The notes under the pieces: generated by a model | Databases searched by the model: none | What the model was told of the DNA's origin: nothing | The model's input: the letters and a program-made list of their open reading frames with translations, nothing else | Assembly: GCA_019912885.1 (NCBI GenBank) | Contig: JAIOHV010000028.1 | Location: forward strand, 1-55,162 | DNA: 55,162 bases | Reading direction: 5' to 3' | Source of the DNA: a bacterium | GTDB taxonomy: Bacteria; Lernaellota; Lernaellaia; JACKCT01 | Part shown: positions 1 to 9,758 of the stretch, in pieces | How the letters are laid out: each line of letters opens with the position of its first letter | Position numbering within the stretch: the first letter of the stretch is position 1 | Translations under genes and position numbers: made by a program

Positions 1-580
1 TCACCGCCGCGGCGGCCGGCGTCGCGTCCTCGTCGCGCTCCGCCATGAGCACGGCCAGAAGCACCGCCGCCGCGTACCACATCGTCTCCATGCCCGACAG
101 CGCGTAATGCACCAGGGCCGGATTCGCGATCACCGCGACAAACGCGAAATCCGCCGCGCGCCGGTCGACCTCCGTCGCCTTAGCATCGGTCGAAGGATCC
201 GCGAGAATGCGCGCGCGTACGAGCGTCGCGACAAGCGCGAGCGCCGCGAGTGAGACAACGACGGTCACGACGCGAAGGTCCAGGCCGAGCATCGCGAACG
301 GCGCGAGCAATAGCATCTGCAAAAACGCCGTGCAGCCTTCCACGCGCTCGCCCGCATTGAAAACCGGCCCGATCCCCTCGCCGAGATTTCGCGCGTAGAC
401 GAGCGTGATGTACGCGTCGTCGATGAGCGCGAGCCCGCGCGCGGCGAAGCCGACGGTGGCAAGGACCGCGAAGCCGCCGAAAAACACGCGTGCGATGCCG
501 CCGCGCGCCAGGACACGCGCCGTGACACGCGCCGTCGCGCCGGCCGGAGAGTCTCGCGACGTCGTGTGGAAATCGTTCAT
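1..580 (-). CDS. GT-C family membrane glycosyltransferase, N-terminal part (cut by window edge)
   Basis: An open frame runs leftward from the ATG at 580 to the window edge (193 codons). After a short charged N terminus there is a first membrane segment near residues 24-40, then a conserved loop reading DDAYITLVYARNLGEG (about 45-60) and FNAGERVEGCT. This DDAYI..RYARN..G loop with the following ERVEG is characteristic of polytopic GT-C glycosyltransferases of the PMT/ArnT/arabinofuranosyltransferase-like type, where the acidic pair is in the first periplasmic loop and contributes to catalysis. More hydrophobic segments follow. The substrate would be a polyprenyl-phosphate sugar, but acceptor and sugar cannot be told. 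No good ribosome-binding site precedes this ATG. It lies just downstream of the 645-2252 gene on the same strand, separated by a hairpin terminator. Confidence 0.7.
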   Translation of the reverse strand, partial: MNDFHTTSRDSPAGATARVTARVLARGGIARVFFGGFAVLATVGFAARGLALIDDAYITLVYARNLGEGIGPVFNAGERVEGCTAFLQMLLLAPFAMLGLDLRVVTVVVSLAALALVATLVRARILADPSTDAKATEVDRRAADFAFVAVIANPALVHYALSGMETMWYAAAVLLAVLMAERDEDATPAAAAV

Positions 581-592
581 GAATGGCAAAAC

Positions 593-617
593 GCCCGCGG
601 GCGACAAACCCGCGGGC
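593..617 (-). terminator. Intrinsic terminator after the BNR/PKD gene
   Basis: A perfect 9-bp inverted repeat (GCCCGCGGG) flanks a 7-nt loop. On the minus strand it is followed by GTTTTG. It sits 28 bp beyond the stop of the gene ending at 645 and just before the start of the next gene at 580. Confidence 0.7.
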
Positions 618-644
618 GCATCATTCTTGCGTCAGATCCTTCGA

Positions 645-2252
645 TCAGCAGCCGCAGCAGCCGTCGTCGTCATCGTCGTCATCGTCATCGTCATCGTCAT
701 CGTCGTCGGTCGCCGCGTCATCGTCATCCGCGTCATCGTCGTCGCTGTCGTCGTCGTCCGCGTCGTCGTCGTCCGTGTCGTCATCGTCCCCGTCCGGGCC
801 CTCGACCGTGATCGACACCGTATCCGGCGCCGAGCTGTCGATGCCGTCGGACACGACAAGCTCGAATTCGTACGTTCCGGACAGAAGCGCGGTGAAGCTC
901 GGCGCCGCGGCGGTCGCATCCGACAGAATCACCGTCTCCGGGCCGGACAGTTGATCCCAGATAAAGGTCAATGGATCGCTATCCGGATCGAACGAGCCGG
1001 TGCCGTCCAGATTGACCACGGTGCCGATCGGCACGGTGGCGTCGTCGCCCGCGTCCGCGACCGGCTCGGTGTTCGACGTGTTGAAGAACTTGAGGACCAG
1101 AAGATCCGCCCCGCCCGCGTAGCCGTTTCGCCCGTCGAAGAAGCCGACCGAAAGCAGCGCGCCCGCGCCGCTGTAGTCGTCCGCTTGCCACGTCTGCCCG
1201 CCGTCTTCCGTTTTGACGATGACGGCCTGGTTGCTGTAGGAGAAACCGACACCCCAGCCGACCTGCGGATTCAGCATCTGGAAATCCGCGATCAGGTAGA
1301 ACGAATTGGGATCGCCGATGCCCGGCACCGACGGCATCGTTGCCTCGTCCCACGTCGCGCCGCCATTGGTGGTGTAATTCAGCGAGAACGACGCCGAGAA
1401 CAGGCTCGACGCCAGGTACCAGCCCGTATTCGCATCCAGGAATTGAACCTTGCGGATACCGCGCGGCCCGTCGGAGGCGATGATGTTCCAGGACGCGCCG
1501 CCGTTATCCGTGCGGATGATCTCGCCGTTGACGCCTTGCACGTCCTCGAATTCGACGTATTCGTCATGCGTCTCGAACGATATGAAGAAGGTCTGATTAT
1601 CGACGACCGACACGCTTGTCGCCGTCGATTCGTCGGAAACCAGCGCCGGCGCCATCAGCGACCAGCTCGTGCCGCCATTGCCGGTGATCCAGAGGTTGTC
1701 GAACTCGCCCGCCGCCACGCCGAGGTTCGTATCCGCGAATCCCGCCGCCGTCAGCGTCGCGGATTGCGGCGCGCCCGTCAGCGCGATCGGCGTCCATTCG
1801 GTCGTGTAGTCGCCGCCGCCGGTCGCCGTGTTCGCGATGTACGGGTACGGAGCGTTGAGATCGAAAAGACTGCATCCCGTGTAGCCGTTGCCCCAGGAAC
1901 CGAAGGCCAGGCCGTTGTTCGCGTCGAAGAAATGCGTGTCGCGTACGTAAAGGTACGCGCGGCACCCGAAGTCCGGACCCGGGAACTGATTCACCTCGAA
2001 CGGATAGGTCAGCGTCACGCCGCTATCCACCGATTTCATCAGGAACTTCGCCGTGATGAGCGACGGCGCGATAAAGGCCTCGCCGACACCGACGAAGGTC
2101 GACTCCGACTGCGGATACATTTTCGTGATCGATCCGTAATCCGCGAACCCCGTCAGTTGGTGCTGCTCGGTCCAGAACGTCGCATGGGCGCCCGTTGCGA
2201 ACACGAGCGTCAGCGCGGCGCATATCGCCGCCGCCGTGAATTTCGACCGCAT
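645..2252 (-). CDS. Secreted BNR/Ycf48-like repeat protein with PKD domain and polyAsp-Cys C-terminal tail
   Basis: The 535-residue product starts at an ATG preceded by GAGGAGGG, which decides this start over a longer upstream frame. It has a signal peptide (about 1-24, cleavage after GAHA) with no lipobox. Residues ~30-380 hold repeated T.NGG.SW / DGGQTW units typical of BNR/sialidase or photosystem-II-assembly (Ycf48-like) propellers. A PKD-type domain follows (~410-500; ADAGDDATVPIG, LDGTGSFDPD, WDQLSG, YEFELVVSDG). The last ~50 residues are almost pure Asp broken by single T, A or S, ending in GCCGC. The tail is at the extreme C terminus with no transmembrane helix or Arg cluster, so it is not a MYXO-CTERM, GlyGly-CTERM or LPXTG signal. 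Likely surface-exposed or secreted; the propeller's ligand is unknown. Confidence 0.88.
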   Translation of the reverse strand: MRSKFTAAAICAALTLVFATGAHATFWTEQHQLTGFADYGSITKMYPQSESTFVGVGEAFIAPSLITAKFLMKSVDSGVTLTYPFEVNQFPGPDFGCRAYLYVRDTHFFDANNGLAFGSWGNGYTGCSLFDLNAPYPYIANTATGGGDYTTEWTPIALTGAPQSATLTAAGFADTNLGVAAGEFDNLWITGNGGTSWSLMAPALVSDESTATSVSVVDNQTFFISFETHDEYVEFEDVQGVNGEIIRTDNGGASWNIIASDGPRGIRKVQFLDANTGWYLASSLFSASFSLNYTTNGGATWDEATMPSVPGIGDPNSFYLIADFQMLNPQVGWGVGFSYSNQAVIVKTEDGGQTWQADDYSGAGALLSVGFFDGRNGYAGGADLLVLKFFNTSNTEPVADAGDDATVPIGTVVNLDGTGSFDPDSDPLTFIWDQLSGPETVILSDATAAAPSFTALLSGTYEFELVVSDGIDSSAPDTVSITVEGPDGDDDDTDDDDADDDDSDDDDADDDDAATDDDDDDDDDDDDDDDGCCGC

Positions 2253-2350
2253 GATTTCCCTCCTCATGGCCTGGTCAATGGAATCGCGAAAACCGCGCCC
2301 GCGCGCGGGCCGTGATCCTGGCTGTATTTTCGGCCAAGGTCGTAACACGG

Positions 2351-2554
2351 AAGTAAGAAATAGGAAATAGGAAATAGGAGATAGAAAACAGCGCATCGCA
2401 ACGTGCCGCGTGGGCGCGCCGGCGGCGATGGTGCCCGTCGCTTTCGTGAAGGCGCGCCGCATTTTCCGTCGACGATCGCTTCGTCGTCGCGGAGCCGACG
2501 CGATGGCGCCTCTTTCCTCTTTCCTATTTCCTATTTCCTACTTTCCGTTTCCTG
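2351..2554. repeat. Inverted pair of AAATAGG heptamer tracts
   Basis: Positions 2351-2390 carry tandem AAATAGG units on the plus strand; 2512-2554 carry the complementary TATTTCC units. About 120 bp of unrelated GC-rich sequence lies between. The arms could pair over 20 or more bases. The pair fills the gap between two minus-strand genes, and the right arm supplies the TAG stop of the sulfatase-fold gene ending at 2538. No gene was seen between the arms. Confidence 0.8.
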
Positions 2555-4178
2555 CCCCCGCGCACAGCCGTTTCACCGTCGCAAGGCGCATGAATTCGCA
2601 TTTCTTGCGGTAATTGAAATTCGAGGCCTTCGCGCAACGCTCGGCCTTGAGCCCGTCAAGCGCGCTATCGACGCACAGGATCCGTTCGGCCTCCGGCTTC
2701 GCGCCGCAATCCGCCTCGATCTTTTCGACCGCCGGGCAAATGTCGAGCTCGACAACCCACGACACCGGTGTTTCCGGCGCTGGCGTGGCGCCCGGCCCCG
2801 TCAAATACCCCAGCGAACGCAGTTGCTCCGGATCAGTGACCTCCGGATTTTCGATGAGCTGCGGTGTCACGATCGGAGCGAGCGTCGCGGCGGCGTCGGC
2901 CGCGGCCGCGAGATCTTCCGGCGGCGATGTATCCGGCAGCAGATTCGTGCGCTCGCCGGGATCGGCCGCAAGGTCGTACATCTCGCGGGTGCTCCGAAAC
3001 GTGTCGTGGATGAGCTTGTACGGCCAGGCGATCGCTCCGTGCGCCTCGATCGGTCCGCGCTTCAAATGCAGGGGGAACGCGCGGCCGGTGGGAATGTTTC
3101 CGCGCAGGTCCACGCCCGGCACGTTCGGCGGAAGCGGCGCCTTTCCGAGCGTAAGAAGCGTCGGCAACACGTCGACGAGCGCGACCGGCTCCGTGACACG
3201 CCGCGCCGGGATCGCCTCGCCGCCTTGCTCCGGTACGTGGACCAACAGCGGGACGCGCACGGTTTCGTTGTAGAGATCGAAGCCGTGCAACATGTTGCCG
3301 TGGTCGTTGAAACCCTCGCCATGGTCCGAGACAAAGACGATCGCCGCGCGATCCGCGCCCGGCAGATCGGCGAGGATGCGGCCGATCACCTCGTCGGTGG
3401 CGGCGATCTCCGAGTCGTACGCGTCCGAAAGCGCGGCAAGCTGCTTCGCGTTCTCCGGCCGGTCGAAGTAGTCGTCCGCCAGGCCGAGTTGCACGTCGCC
3501 GTGATCCGCGTTCACCGACAAAAACGCCTCGTTGTCGAAGCCGGGCGCAACAGCGGTGATTTGCGGCTCACGCACGATGTAGGGTGCATGCGGATCGAAA
3601 AAGTGCATGAAGACGAAATACGGTTGCCCGTCTTTTTCCCGCTCGGACAGGGACGTGAAGTCCTCGCGGATGAGCTGCTCGATCATCTCCGCGTTCGCGG
3701 TCGCCGGACTCTCGAAGTGCGTGAATCCCTGGCCGAAACCCGTCTGCCGCGTGATGTGCGCGTTCGTGGAATATCCGTACGTCTCGTAGCCGGCGCCGGC
3801 GAGGCGCTCGGCGATCGTCTCGTACGCCTCGGGGAGCTGGTGCTGAAAGCTCACCTTGCCCATGAACTGCAAGCCTTCCGTGACGCCGTGCTCGCGCGGC
3901 CAAAGACCCGTGAACATCGTCGCCACGCTCGGCACCGTCCAGGAACTTGGCGCGAACGCGTTGTCAAAAACGAGCGATTCGGACGCGAGCCTGTCGAAAA
4001 CGGGCGAGGTCGGCCGCGTATAGCCGTACGCTCCCATGCGATCCGCGCGCAGCGTATCGACGATGATCAAAACGATGTGCGGACGGCTCATCGGCGCGCG
4101 CGGCCGCGCGTACCGAAACACCACCGCCGCCGTCAGCGCGGCGACTACGACTGTAAGGGCCAGAACAAGCTTTTTCAT
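2538..4178 (-). CDS. Membrane-anchored or exported sulfatase-superfamily hydrolase
   Basis: 546 residues. An N-terminal hydrophobic segment (2-21) is followed by the alkaline-phosphatase/sulfatase fold: IVLIIVDTLRADRMGAYGY (metal-binding Asp41) and SSWTVPSVATMFTG at ~79-91. The nucleophile position in the latter is Thr81 (W-T-x-P-S), not the Cys/Ser of the CxPSR motif that is matured to formylglycine. It therefore resembles the Thr-type phosphoglycerol/phosphoethanolamine transferase-like members, and sulfatase activity should not be assumed. A second metal motif SDHGEGFNDHG lies near residue 285. After the catalytic domain, ~65 C-terminal residues contain six Cys, an unusual extension probably disulfide-bonded outside the membrane. 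The stop codon lies within an AAATAGG repeat arm. Confidence 0.85.
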   Translation of the reverse strand: MKKLVLALTVVVAALTAAVVFRYARPRAPMSRPHIVLIIVDTLRADRMGAYGYTRPTSPVFDRLASESLVFDNAFAPSSWTVPSVATMFTGLWPREHGVTEGLQFMGKVSFQHQLPEAYETIAERLAGAGYETYGYSTNAHITRQTGFGQGFTHFESPATANAEMIEQLIREDFTSLSEREKDGQPYFVFMHFFDPHAPYIVREPQITAVAPGFDNEAFLSVNADHGDVQLGLADDYFDRPENAKQLAALSDAYDSEIAATDEVIGRILADLPGADRAAIVFVSDHGEGFNDHGNMLHGFDLYNETVRVPLLVHVPEQGGEAIPARRVTEPVALVDVLPTLLTLGKAPLPPNVPGVDLRGNIPTGRAFPLHLKRGPIEAHGAIAWPYKLIHDTFRSTREMYDLAADPGERTNLLPDTSPPEDLAAAADAAATLAPIVTPQLIENPEVTDPEQLRSLGYLTGPGATPAPETPVSWVVELDICPAVEKIEADCGAKPEAERILCVDSALDGLKAERCAKASNFNYRKKCEFMRLATVKRLCAGAGNGK

Positions 4179-4268
4179 GGCCGGGAATGCTAGGGGTGCG
4201 CGGGACGTGTGTCAAAACCGCGCGCCTTGATCCGGCGAACGACGCGCGTTAGGAGGCGGCGCGGGCCG

Positions 4269-4592
4269 CTAGACCGTTCGCTCGCCTCCCGATGTCAGCC
4301 GGAGCGCGAACGCGCCGAGGGCCTCGGTCGCCGCCGCGGAGCATTCCACGTAGGTGTCGATCATCTCGCGCGGCAAAACCTCGCCCTGGGGAAGAAGCTT
4401 GCGCCCGCAGTCGTGCTGAAGACGGACCGTGCCCCGGAGCAGCCGGAGCGCGTCTGATTCCGTGGGAGCGTCCGCGGACGATCGCGTTTTGAAGGCCGCG
4501 GCCCGGCGCAGAAGCATCTTTCGCGTTTGCGCGAGCCGGGGGAGTTTTTCCGGGACGTTTTCGTCAATACGGTCTTGGGTATCGATTTTCAT
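4269..4592 (-). CDS. Hypothetical 107-residue protein
   Basis: A short open frame beginning ATG AAA ATC GAT, in a gap between a minus-strand sulfatase gene and a plus-strand one. Third positions are strongly G/C, as in the resident genes. The product is soluble and largely helical in look, rich in Arg, Leu and Ala (LPRLAQTRKMLLRRAAAFKT), with two Cys and no signal peptide or recognised motif. The ribosome-binding site is poor. It could be a real small cytosolic protein or a fortuitous frame in GC-rich DNA. Confidence 0.5.
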   Translation of the reverse strand: MKIDTQDRIDENVPEKLPRLAQTRKMLLRRAAAFKTRSSADAPTESDALRLLRGTVRLQHDCGRKLLPQGEVLPREMIDTYVECSAAATEALGAFALRLTSGGERTV

Positions 4593-4752
4593 TTCCCAAG
4601 GCTAGCATAATCCGCCGTTTTCGGATACACGCTCCGTTCCCTGCGCGTCTCGTGCGCCCGGCCGCGCCCTTCGCGCCGCTCGGCCCCGCCTTGATTTCGC
4701 CCGCCCGCGCAACGTATGTTGGCCTCGTTTCCGACATGAAGACGCCGCCAAC

Positions 4753-6747
4753 TTGAACACCGATTCAACCGCCGACGATCGCATTTCCGTCGCCGTCGCC
4801 TCCCCCGCGCCCACGCGCGCCGAGCGCGTCGCGTTCGCGCTCTGGAGGTTTTTCAACGTTAGCCTCATGACCGTGGCGGTATTCGGCGCGCTCGGCCTCG
4901 CGACCGGCCTTCTGAACGTCTGGCCGTACGACTACCTCTCCCGCGATCTTGACGCGGTTTTTTACGCCTCGCTCAAGGCGCCCATTGGCGCGGCGCTGCG
5001 CCATGGCGCGCTGGCCGGTTTCTGGAACGCCCTGCTCGTCCTCTGCTCACGCGCGCTTGGCGGGCGATACCGCGCCCGGCTGGCCGCCGTCGCGGCCATC
5101 ATCGTGCCGATCGTCGTGTTCATCGCAATCCTGCGCACGATTGTCGCCGCGCAGGGCGCGCTCGTGGCGGTGCGTTTCATGCTGCGCTGGGGATCGCTCC
5201 CGCAGATCCTGCGCTCCATCGTGTGGCTCGGGCAGGAGGACGACCCCTTTGCCCGGATCGCCGCCCGCGTAACGATCGTCGGCCTCATCGCGCTCGCGAC
5301 GCTGTTCGCGGCGTGGTACGTGGCGCGCCGCGCGCGCGGGCCGGCCGCGCCCGTTCCCTCGAAGCGGCCCTCGCGCGTGGTGACATCGCTCGCGTTTCTG
5401 ACCGTCGCCGGGTTCGGCTTTTTTCTCGGCGCCCCGGCAAGGACGCCGGTGCCCGGATCGCCCGATATCGTTCTCGTCAGCATCGACACACTGCGCGCCG
5501 ACCGATTGTCGATCTACGGCAACGAACGCAAGACCTCTCCGAACATCGACCGCCTGGCCCGCGAAGGCGTGATGTTCGAGCAGGCGATCGCGCACGCTCC
5601 CTGGACGCTGCCCTCGCACGCCTCGATGTTCACCGGCCTTCTGCCCTACGAGCACGGCGCGGTGGAACCCGATCGCCCTTTGCCGCCGGACATGCGCGTG
5701 TTTCCCGAGCGCCTGCTCCAGAGAGGCTATCGGACCGGCGCGTTCGTCACCGGCATTCTCGTCTCGCGGAGATTCGGCTTTGACCGCGGATTCGACACAT
5801 TCCGCTTCCGCGATCGTCGTCTCGCCGCCGACACCGCGATCGACGCCATGCACTGGTTTCTCGCATCGAGGCAGCCGTCATTCCTGTTCCTGCACCTGTT
5901 CGACATGCACTACCCGTACCACCCGCCGCCGGAGTACTACACGCGCTTTGGCCCGGCCTCGCCGATGCTCGTGTCCCCGCAATCGGTCGACTTCGGCGCT
6001 TTTCTCAATTACGCGAACGAGCACCCCCATTGGGTCGCGAAAGTCGCGCTCGACCGATACGACGAGACGCTCGCCTACGTCGATGACGTCCTCGGCCGCC
6101 TGTTCAAGAAACTCCGCGACGAGCGGCGCTGGGATAACACGCTCATCATCGTGACGTCCGATCACGGAGAGGAATTCTACGACCACGGCTCCTGGGGACA
6201 TTCGCAGTATCTGTACGAGGAAAGCCTGCGCGTGCCGCTCATCGTCAAGCTGCCGCGCGGCGCGTGCGGGCCGGCGCGCCTTGCCGGGAAGGCCGCGCCG
6301 CTGACGGCGATCGCCGACCTGATCCTGAAAACCGCGAACGGCCCGAGCAAGGACAACCCGATGCTGGATTGCCGCGCCGGCGGCGTGGCGGCGGCGATCG
6401 ACGACATGATCGACATGTCGCCGATCCTCGCCGAGACGCAGTTCGCCTGGGAGCTCAAGGCCCGCGGCACGCACCGATTCGCCGCGCGCTCGCCGGGCGC
6501 AAAATTGATCGAGCCTTACGAGCCCCCCGACCCCGCGCTCGAGTTCTATCGCCGCGGTTGGGAGTACTACGACCTCGCGGACGATCCGCTCGAACGCCTC
6601 AACCTCTACGCGCCCGGCGCCGCGCCCGAGCTGGAATCCGCCCTGGCCGACGCGAACAAAAGCCTCATGGAAACCGAGCGCGCGCACGACATCGAACTCG
6701 ATCCCGCGACGATCGAGCGCCTGCGTTCACTGGGCTATTTGCAGTAG
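4753..6747 (+). CDS. Polytopic-membrane sulfatase-superfamily hydrolase
   Basis: 664 residues from a TTG start; the nearby ATG at 4736 is out of frame. Residues ~35-220 contain several hydrophobic segments forming an N-terminal membrane domain, as in LtaS/EptA-type enzymes. The C-terminal periplasmic domain begins with DIVLVSIDTLRADRLSIYG (Asp245). The nucleophile loop APWTLPSHASMFTG has Thr at ~285 instead of a formylglycine Cys/Ser. A second metal site VTSDHGEEFYDHG follows. The architecture suggests a phospho-group or sulfate-ester hydrolase/transferase acting on an envelope or extracellular substrate. It ends 16 bp before a block of 78-bp tandem repeats and converges with the sdh operon. 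Confidence 0.85.
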   Translation: MNTDSTADDRISVAVASPAPTRAERVAFALWRFFNVSLMTVAVFGALGLATGLLNVWPYDYLSRDLDAVFYASLKAPIGAALRHGALAGFWNALLVLCSRALGGRYRARLAAVAAIIVPIVVFIAILRTIVAAQGALVAVRFMLRWGSLPQILRSIVWLGQEDDPFARIAARVTIVGLIALATLFAAWYVARRARGPAAPVPSKRPSRVVTSLAFLTVAGFGFFLGAPARTPVPGSPDIVLVSIDTLRADRLSIYGNERKTSPNIDRLAREGVMFEQAIAHAPWTLPSHASMFTGLLPYEHGAVEPDRPLPPDMRVFPERLLQRGYRTGAFVTGILVSRRFGFDRGFDTFRFRDRRLAADTAIDAMHWFLASRQPSFLFLHLFDMHYPYHPPPEYYTRFGPASPMLVSPQSVDFGAFLNYANEHPHWVAKVALDRYDETLAYVDDVLGRLFKKLRDERRWDNTLIIVTSDHGEEFYDHGSWGHSQYLYEESLRVPLIVKLPRGACGPARLAGKAAPLTAIADLILKTANGPSKDNPMLDCRAGGVAAAIDDMIDMSPILAETQFAWELKARGTHRFAARSPGAKLIEPYEPPDPALEFYRRGWEYYDLADDPLERLNLYAPGAAPELESALADANKSLMETERAHDIELDPATIERLRSLGYLQ

Positions 6748-6765
6748 GGGATTGCGTCAGGCGCC

Positions 6766-7001
6766 CCGCCCGTCAGGGCTACTCCGTCAGGGCCGCAAAC
6801 GGAGTCCCGCTCCGAGCGGGACGGAGTGCGCGGTCGATACCGCCGCCCGTCAGGGGCCCCTCCGTCAGGGCCGCAAACGGAGTCCCGCTCCAAGCGGGAC
6901 GGAGTGCGCGGTTGATACCGCCGCCCGTCAGGGGCCCCTCCGTCAGGGCCGCAAACGGAGTCCCGCTCCAAGCGGGACGGAGTGCGCGGTTGATACCGCC
7001 C
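6766..7001. repeat. Three tandem copies of a 78-bp repeat, each with a hairpin
   Basis: The motif CCGTCAGGGCCGCAAACGG recurs at 6784, 6862 and 6940, so the period is 78 bp. Copies 2 and 3 are almost identical; copy 1 is diverged at its left end. Each unit carries the inverted repeat GTCCCGCT-CCA-AGCGGGAC. The block sits between convergent genes and may act as a bidirectional terminator. There are no variable spacers. Confidence 0.9.
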
Positions 7002-7063
7002 CGGCATCTCCGATTTCCGCGGAATTTGCCAAGGCGTGGCCGGCCGCGCCCGGGAGAAATCGC

Positions 7064-7813
7064 CTACCGCCGCTCGGCGAACCAGGCTTTGCGGAATTCC
7101 TTGTTCATGCGCGCGATGTGGCGGATCGGGATCTCCTTGGGGCAGTAGGCCTCGCACTCGCGATGGTTCGAGCAGCCGCCGAACCCCATTTCGTCCATGC
7201 GCTCGACCATGTTCTTCACGCGGAGCGCGGACTCGGGCCGGCCTTGCGGCAGCATCGCGAGGTGCGACACCTTCGCGCTGACGAACAACATGGCGCTGCC
7301 GTTCGGGCACGCGGCGACGCACGCCCCGCACCCGATGCACGCCGCCGCGTCCATCGCCTCTTCCGCGTCGTCGGCCGCGATGGGTATCGCGTTGCCGTCC
7401 GGCGCGCCGCCGGTGGAGGCCGAGATGTATCCGCCCGCCTGGATGATGCGGTCGAACGCGGCGCGATCGACGATGAGATCGCGCAACACGGGAAACGCCA
7501 CCGAGCGCCACGGCTCGATGGTGATCGTCTCGCCGTCGGAGTAATGCCGCATGTGCCGCTGGCAAAGCGTGGTGCCCGGCTCGCCGCCGTGGGGATGGCC
7601 GTTCACGACGCACCCGCACGTCCCGCAGATGCCTTCGCGGCAGTCGGAATCGAACGCGACGGGCGCCTGCCCCTTGCGGATGAGATCGTCGTTCAGGTGA
7701 TCGAGCATTTCCAGGAACGACCAGTCGCTCGACACGCCGTCGACCGTGTAGGTTTCGAACGCGCCCTTTTGCGACGGGCCCGCCTGTCTCCAGATTTTCA
7801 GCGTCAGCTTCAT
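7064..7813 (-). CDS. sdhB: Succinate dehydrogenase/fumarate reductase iron-sulfur subunit
   Basis: 249 residues carrying all three cluster motifs. The [2Fe-2S] ligands are Cys58, 63, 66 and 84 ([11 protein letters not shown]...C). The [4Fe-4S] ligands are Cys159, 162 and 165 (CIGCGAC) with Cys169 nearby. The third cluster region is Cys214, 220 and 224 ([13 protein letters not shown]). It transfers electrons from the FAD subunit to the membrane quinone/haem subunit. The start is preceded by GAGAAGAAAG, 10 bp after sdhA. It is the last gene of the sdhC-sdhA-sdhB operon. The direction of catalysis (succinate oxidation or fumarate reduction) cannot be read from sequence. Confidence 0.96.
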   Translation of the reverse strand: MKLTLKIWRQAGPSQKGAFETYTVDGVSSDWSFLEMLDHLNDDLIRKGQAPVAFDSDCREGICGTCGCVVNGHPHGGEPGTTLCQRHMRHYSDGETITIEPWRSVAFPVLRDLIVDRAAFDRIIQAGGYISASTGGAPDGNAIPIAADDAEEAMDAAACIGCGACVAACPNGSAMLFVSAKVSHLAMLPQGRPESALRVKNMVERMDEMGFGGCSNHRECEAYCPKEIPIRHIARMNKEFRKAWFAERR

Positions 7814-7823
7814 GTCTTTCTTC

Positions 7824-9740
7824 TCACTTGTAGCTGCGCGTCGTGGGGGTAACGTTCTCGAACACGAGCGGCTCCTTGTGGAGCGTCTGCTCCTTGCCCG
7901 CGCCGTTCCACTCCCACGCGCTGACGAACTGGAAGTTCGCGTCGTCGCGCCGGGCCTCGCCGTCTTCCGTCTGGCTTTCCTCGCGGAAGTGGCCGCCGCA
8001 GCTTTCCCGTCGCGTCAGCGCGTCGCGCGCCAGCAACTCCGCAAATTCCAGATAGTCCGCCACGCGCCCGGCGCGCTCGAGGTCCTGATTCAGCTCCTGC
8101 CCCGTGCCGGTGATTTTCAGGTTCTGCCAGAATTCGTCGCGAATCCGGGGGATGCGTTCGAGCAGCATCTTCAGGCCGGTTTCGTTGCGCGCCATGCCGC
8201 AGTGGTCCCAAAGCAGCTTGCCGAGCTCGCGATGGATGTCGCGCGCCGGGCGGCTGCCGCCGATGGCGAGCAACTTCTGCACGCGCGCCTCGACGTCGGC
8301 TTCCACGTCCTTGAACGCGGCGTCCGTCGTCGAAACGGCGTCGAGCTTCTCGCCCGCGAAGTAGCCGCCGATCGTGTAGGGAATGACGAAAAATCCGTCC
8401 GCGAGGCCCTGCATCAGCGCGCTTGCGCCCAGGCGATTGGCGCCGTGGTCGGAGAAGTTCGCTTCGCCCAGCACGAACAGGCCGGGGATCGTGGACATCA
8501 GGTTGTAGTCCACCCACAGCCCGCCCATCGCGTAGTGGATGGCCGGGTAGATGCGCATCGGTCTCTCGTACGGATTCTCGTTCGTGATCTTCTCGTACAT
8601 CTGGAAGAGGTTGCCGTAGCGCTTGCGGATTGTGTCCTCGCCCTCGCGCTTGATGGCGTCGCGGAAGTCCAGATACACGGCCTGTTTGCTCTCGCCGACG
8701 CCAAGGCCGTCGTCGCAAACCATCTTCGCGTTGCGGCTGGCCACGTCGCGCGGCACGAGATTGCCGAAGCTCGGGTAGCGCTCTTCCAGATAGTAGTAGC
8801 GCTCCGCCTCCGGGATGTCCGACGCCTTGCGCGTGTCGCCGGCGTTTTTCGGCACCCACACGCGCCCGTCGTTGCGAAGGCTCTCGCTCATCAGCGTGAG
8901 TTTTGATTGCCCCTCGCCGTGGACCGGAATGCAGGTCGGGTGGATCTGCGTGAAGCACGGATTCGCGAAATACGCCCCGCGCCGGTGCGCGCGCCAGCTC
9001 GCGGTGACGTTGCTGTTGACCGCGTTCGTCGAAAGATAGAACGCGTTGCCGTAGCCGCCGGTCGCCAGCACGACGGCGTCCGCCGCGTAGCTCTCGATCG
9101 CGCCGGTGACGAGGTTGCGGCACACGATGCCGCGCGCCTTGCCGCCGGCGAGCACCAGATCGAGCATCTCGCGGCGCGCGAACACCTTGACGCGCCCGGC
9201 CTCGACCTGCCGGCTCATCGACGCGTAGCAGCCGAGCAGAAGCTGCTGGCCCGTCTGGCCGCGCGCGTAGAAGGTGCGCGAAACCTGCGCGCCACCGAAG
9301 CTGCGGTTGTCGAGCAGCCCGCCGTACTCGCGCGCGAAGGGCACGCCGATCGCCACGCAGTGGTCGATGATATCGACCGACGCTTCGGCAAGGCGGTGGA
9401 CGTTGGCCTCGCGCGAGCGGTAATCGCCGCCCTTGATCGTGTCGTAGAACAGGCGATGGACCGAGTCGCCGTCATTGCGGTAGTTCTTCGCGGCGTTGAT
9501 ACCGCCCTGCGCGGCGATGGAATGCGCGCGGCGGGGGCTGTCCTGAAAGCAGAACGACATCACGTTGTAGCCCAGTTCGGCAAGCGACGCCGCCGCCGCG
9601 CCGCCGGCAAGGCCCGTCCCCACGACGATGATGCGGAATTTCCGCTTGTTGGCGGGATTGACGAGCTTGAGCTCGAACTTGTGACACTCCCACTTCCTGT
9701 CGAGCGGTCCGCCGGGAATCTTCGCGTCGAGCGCGGTCAT
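7824..9740 (-). CDS. sdhA: Succinate dehydrogenase/fumarate reductase flavoprotein subunit
   Basis: 638 residues, normal for type-B enzymes. The N-terminal FAD dinucleotide fold reads [22 protein letters not shown] (~37-58). His73 in [17 protein letters not shown] is the usual covalent FAD attachment site. The start lies 18 bp after sdhC with TAAGGA upstream. Together with the single-subunit cytochrome b neighbour this matches the SdhC-A-B order of Bacteroidetes, epsilon/deltaproteobacterial and related type-B complexes. Confidence 0.96.
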   Translation of the reverse strand: MTALDAKIPGGPLDRKWECHKFELKLVNPANKRKFRIIVVGTGLAGGAAAASLAELGYNVMSFCFQDSPRRAHSIAAQGGINAAKNYRNDGDSVHRLFYDTIKGGDYRSREANVHRLAEASVDIIDHCVAIGVPFAREYGGLLDNRSFGGAQVSRTFYARGQTGQQLLLGCYASMSRQVEAGRVKVFARREMLDLVLAGGKARGIVCRNLVTGAIESYAADAVVLATGGYGNAFYLSTNAVNSNVTASWRAHRRGAYFANPCFTQIHPTCIPVHGEGQSKLTLMSESLRNDGRVWVPKNAGDTRKASDIPEAERYYYLEERYPSFGNLVPRDVASRNAKMVCDDGLGVGESKQAVYLDFRDAIKREGEDTIRKRYGNLFQMYEKITNENPYERPMRIYPAIHYAMGGLWVDYNLMSTIPGLFVLGEANFSDHGANRLGASALMQGLADGFFVIPYTIGGYFAGEKLDAVSTTDAAFKDVEADVEARVQKLLAIGGSRPARDIHRELGKLLWDHCGMARNETGLKMLLERIPRIRDEFWQNLKITGTGQELNQDLERAGRVADYLEFAELLARDALTRRESCGGHFREESQTEDGEARRDDANFQFVSAWEWNGAGKEQTLHKEPLVFENVTPTTRSYK

Positions 9741-9758
9741 GGCTTGCGGTCCTTACGG

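Noticed and set aside
583-954. Ser-rich or Val/Ile-rich frames opposite polyAsp tracts (also at 19676 and 43226)
   Set aside because: Reverse complements of GAC/GAT runs read as Ser or Val/Ile runs; no ribosome-binding site or other domain.
405-2315. Long plus-strand open frames such as 405-2315 and 2403-4193, and the similar one at 17788-19908
   Set aside because: They are antisense shadows of GC-rich minus-strand genes; their products are Arg/Val-rich and lack motifs, while the minus-strand frames have signal peptides, ribosome-binding sites and known domains.
6766-7001. 78-bp repeats as a CRISPR array
   Set aside because: Units are contiguous with no unique spacers, and no cas gene is present.
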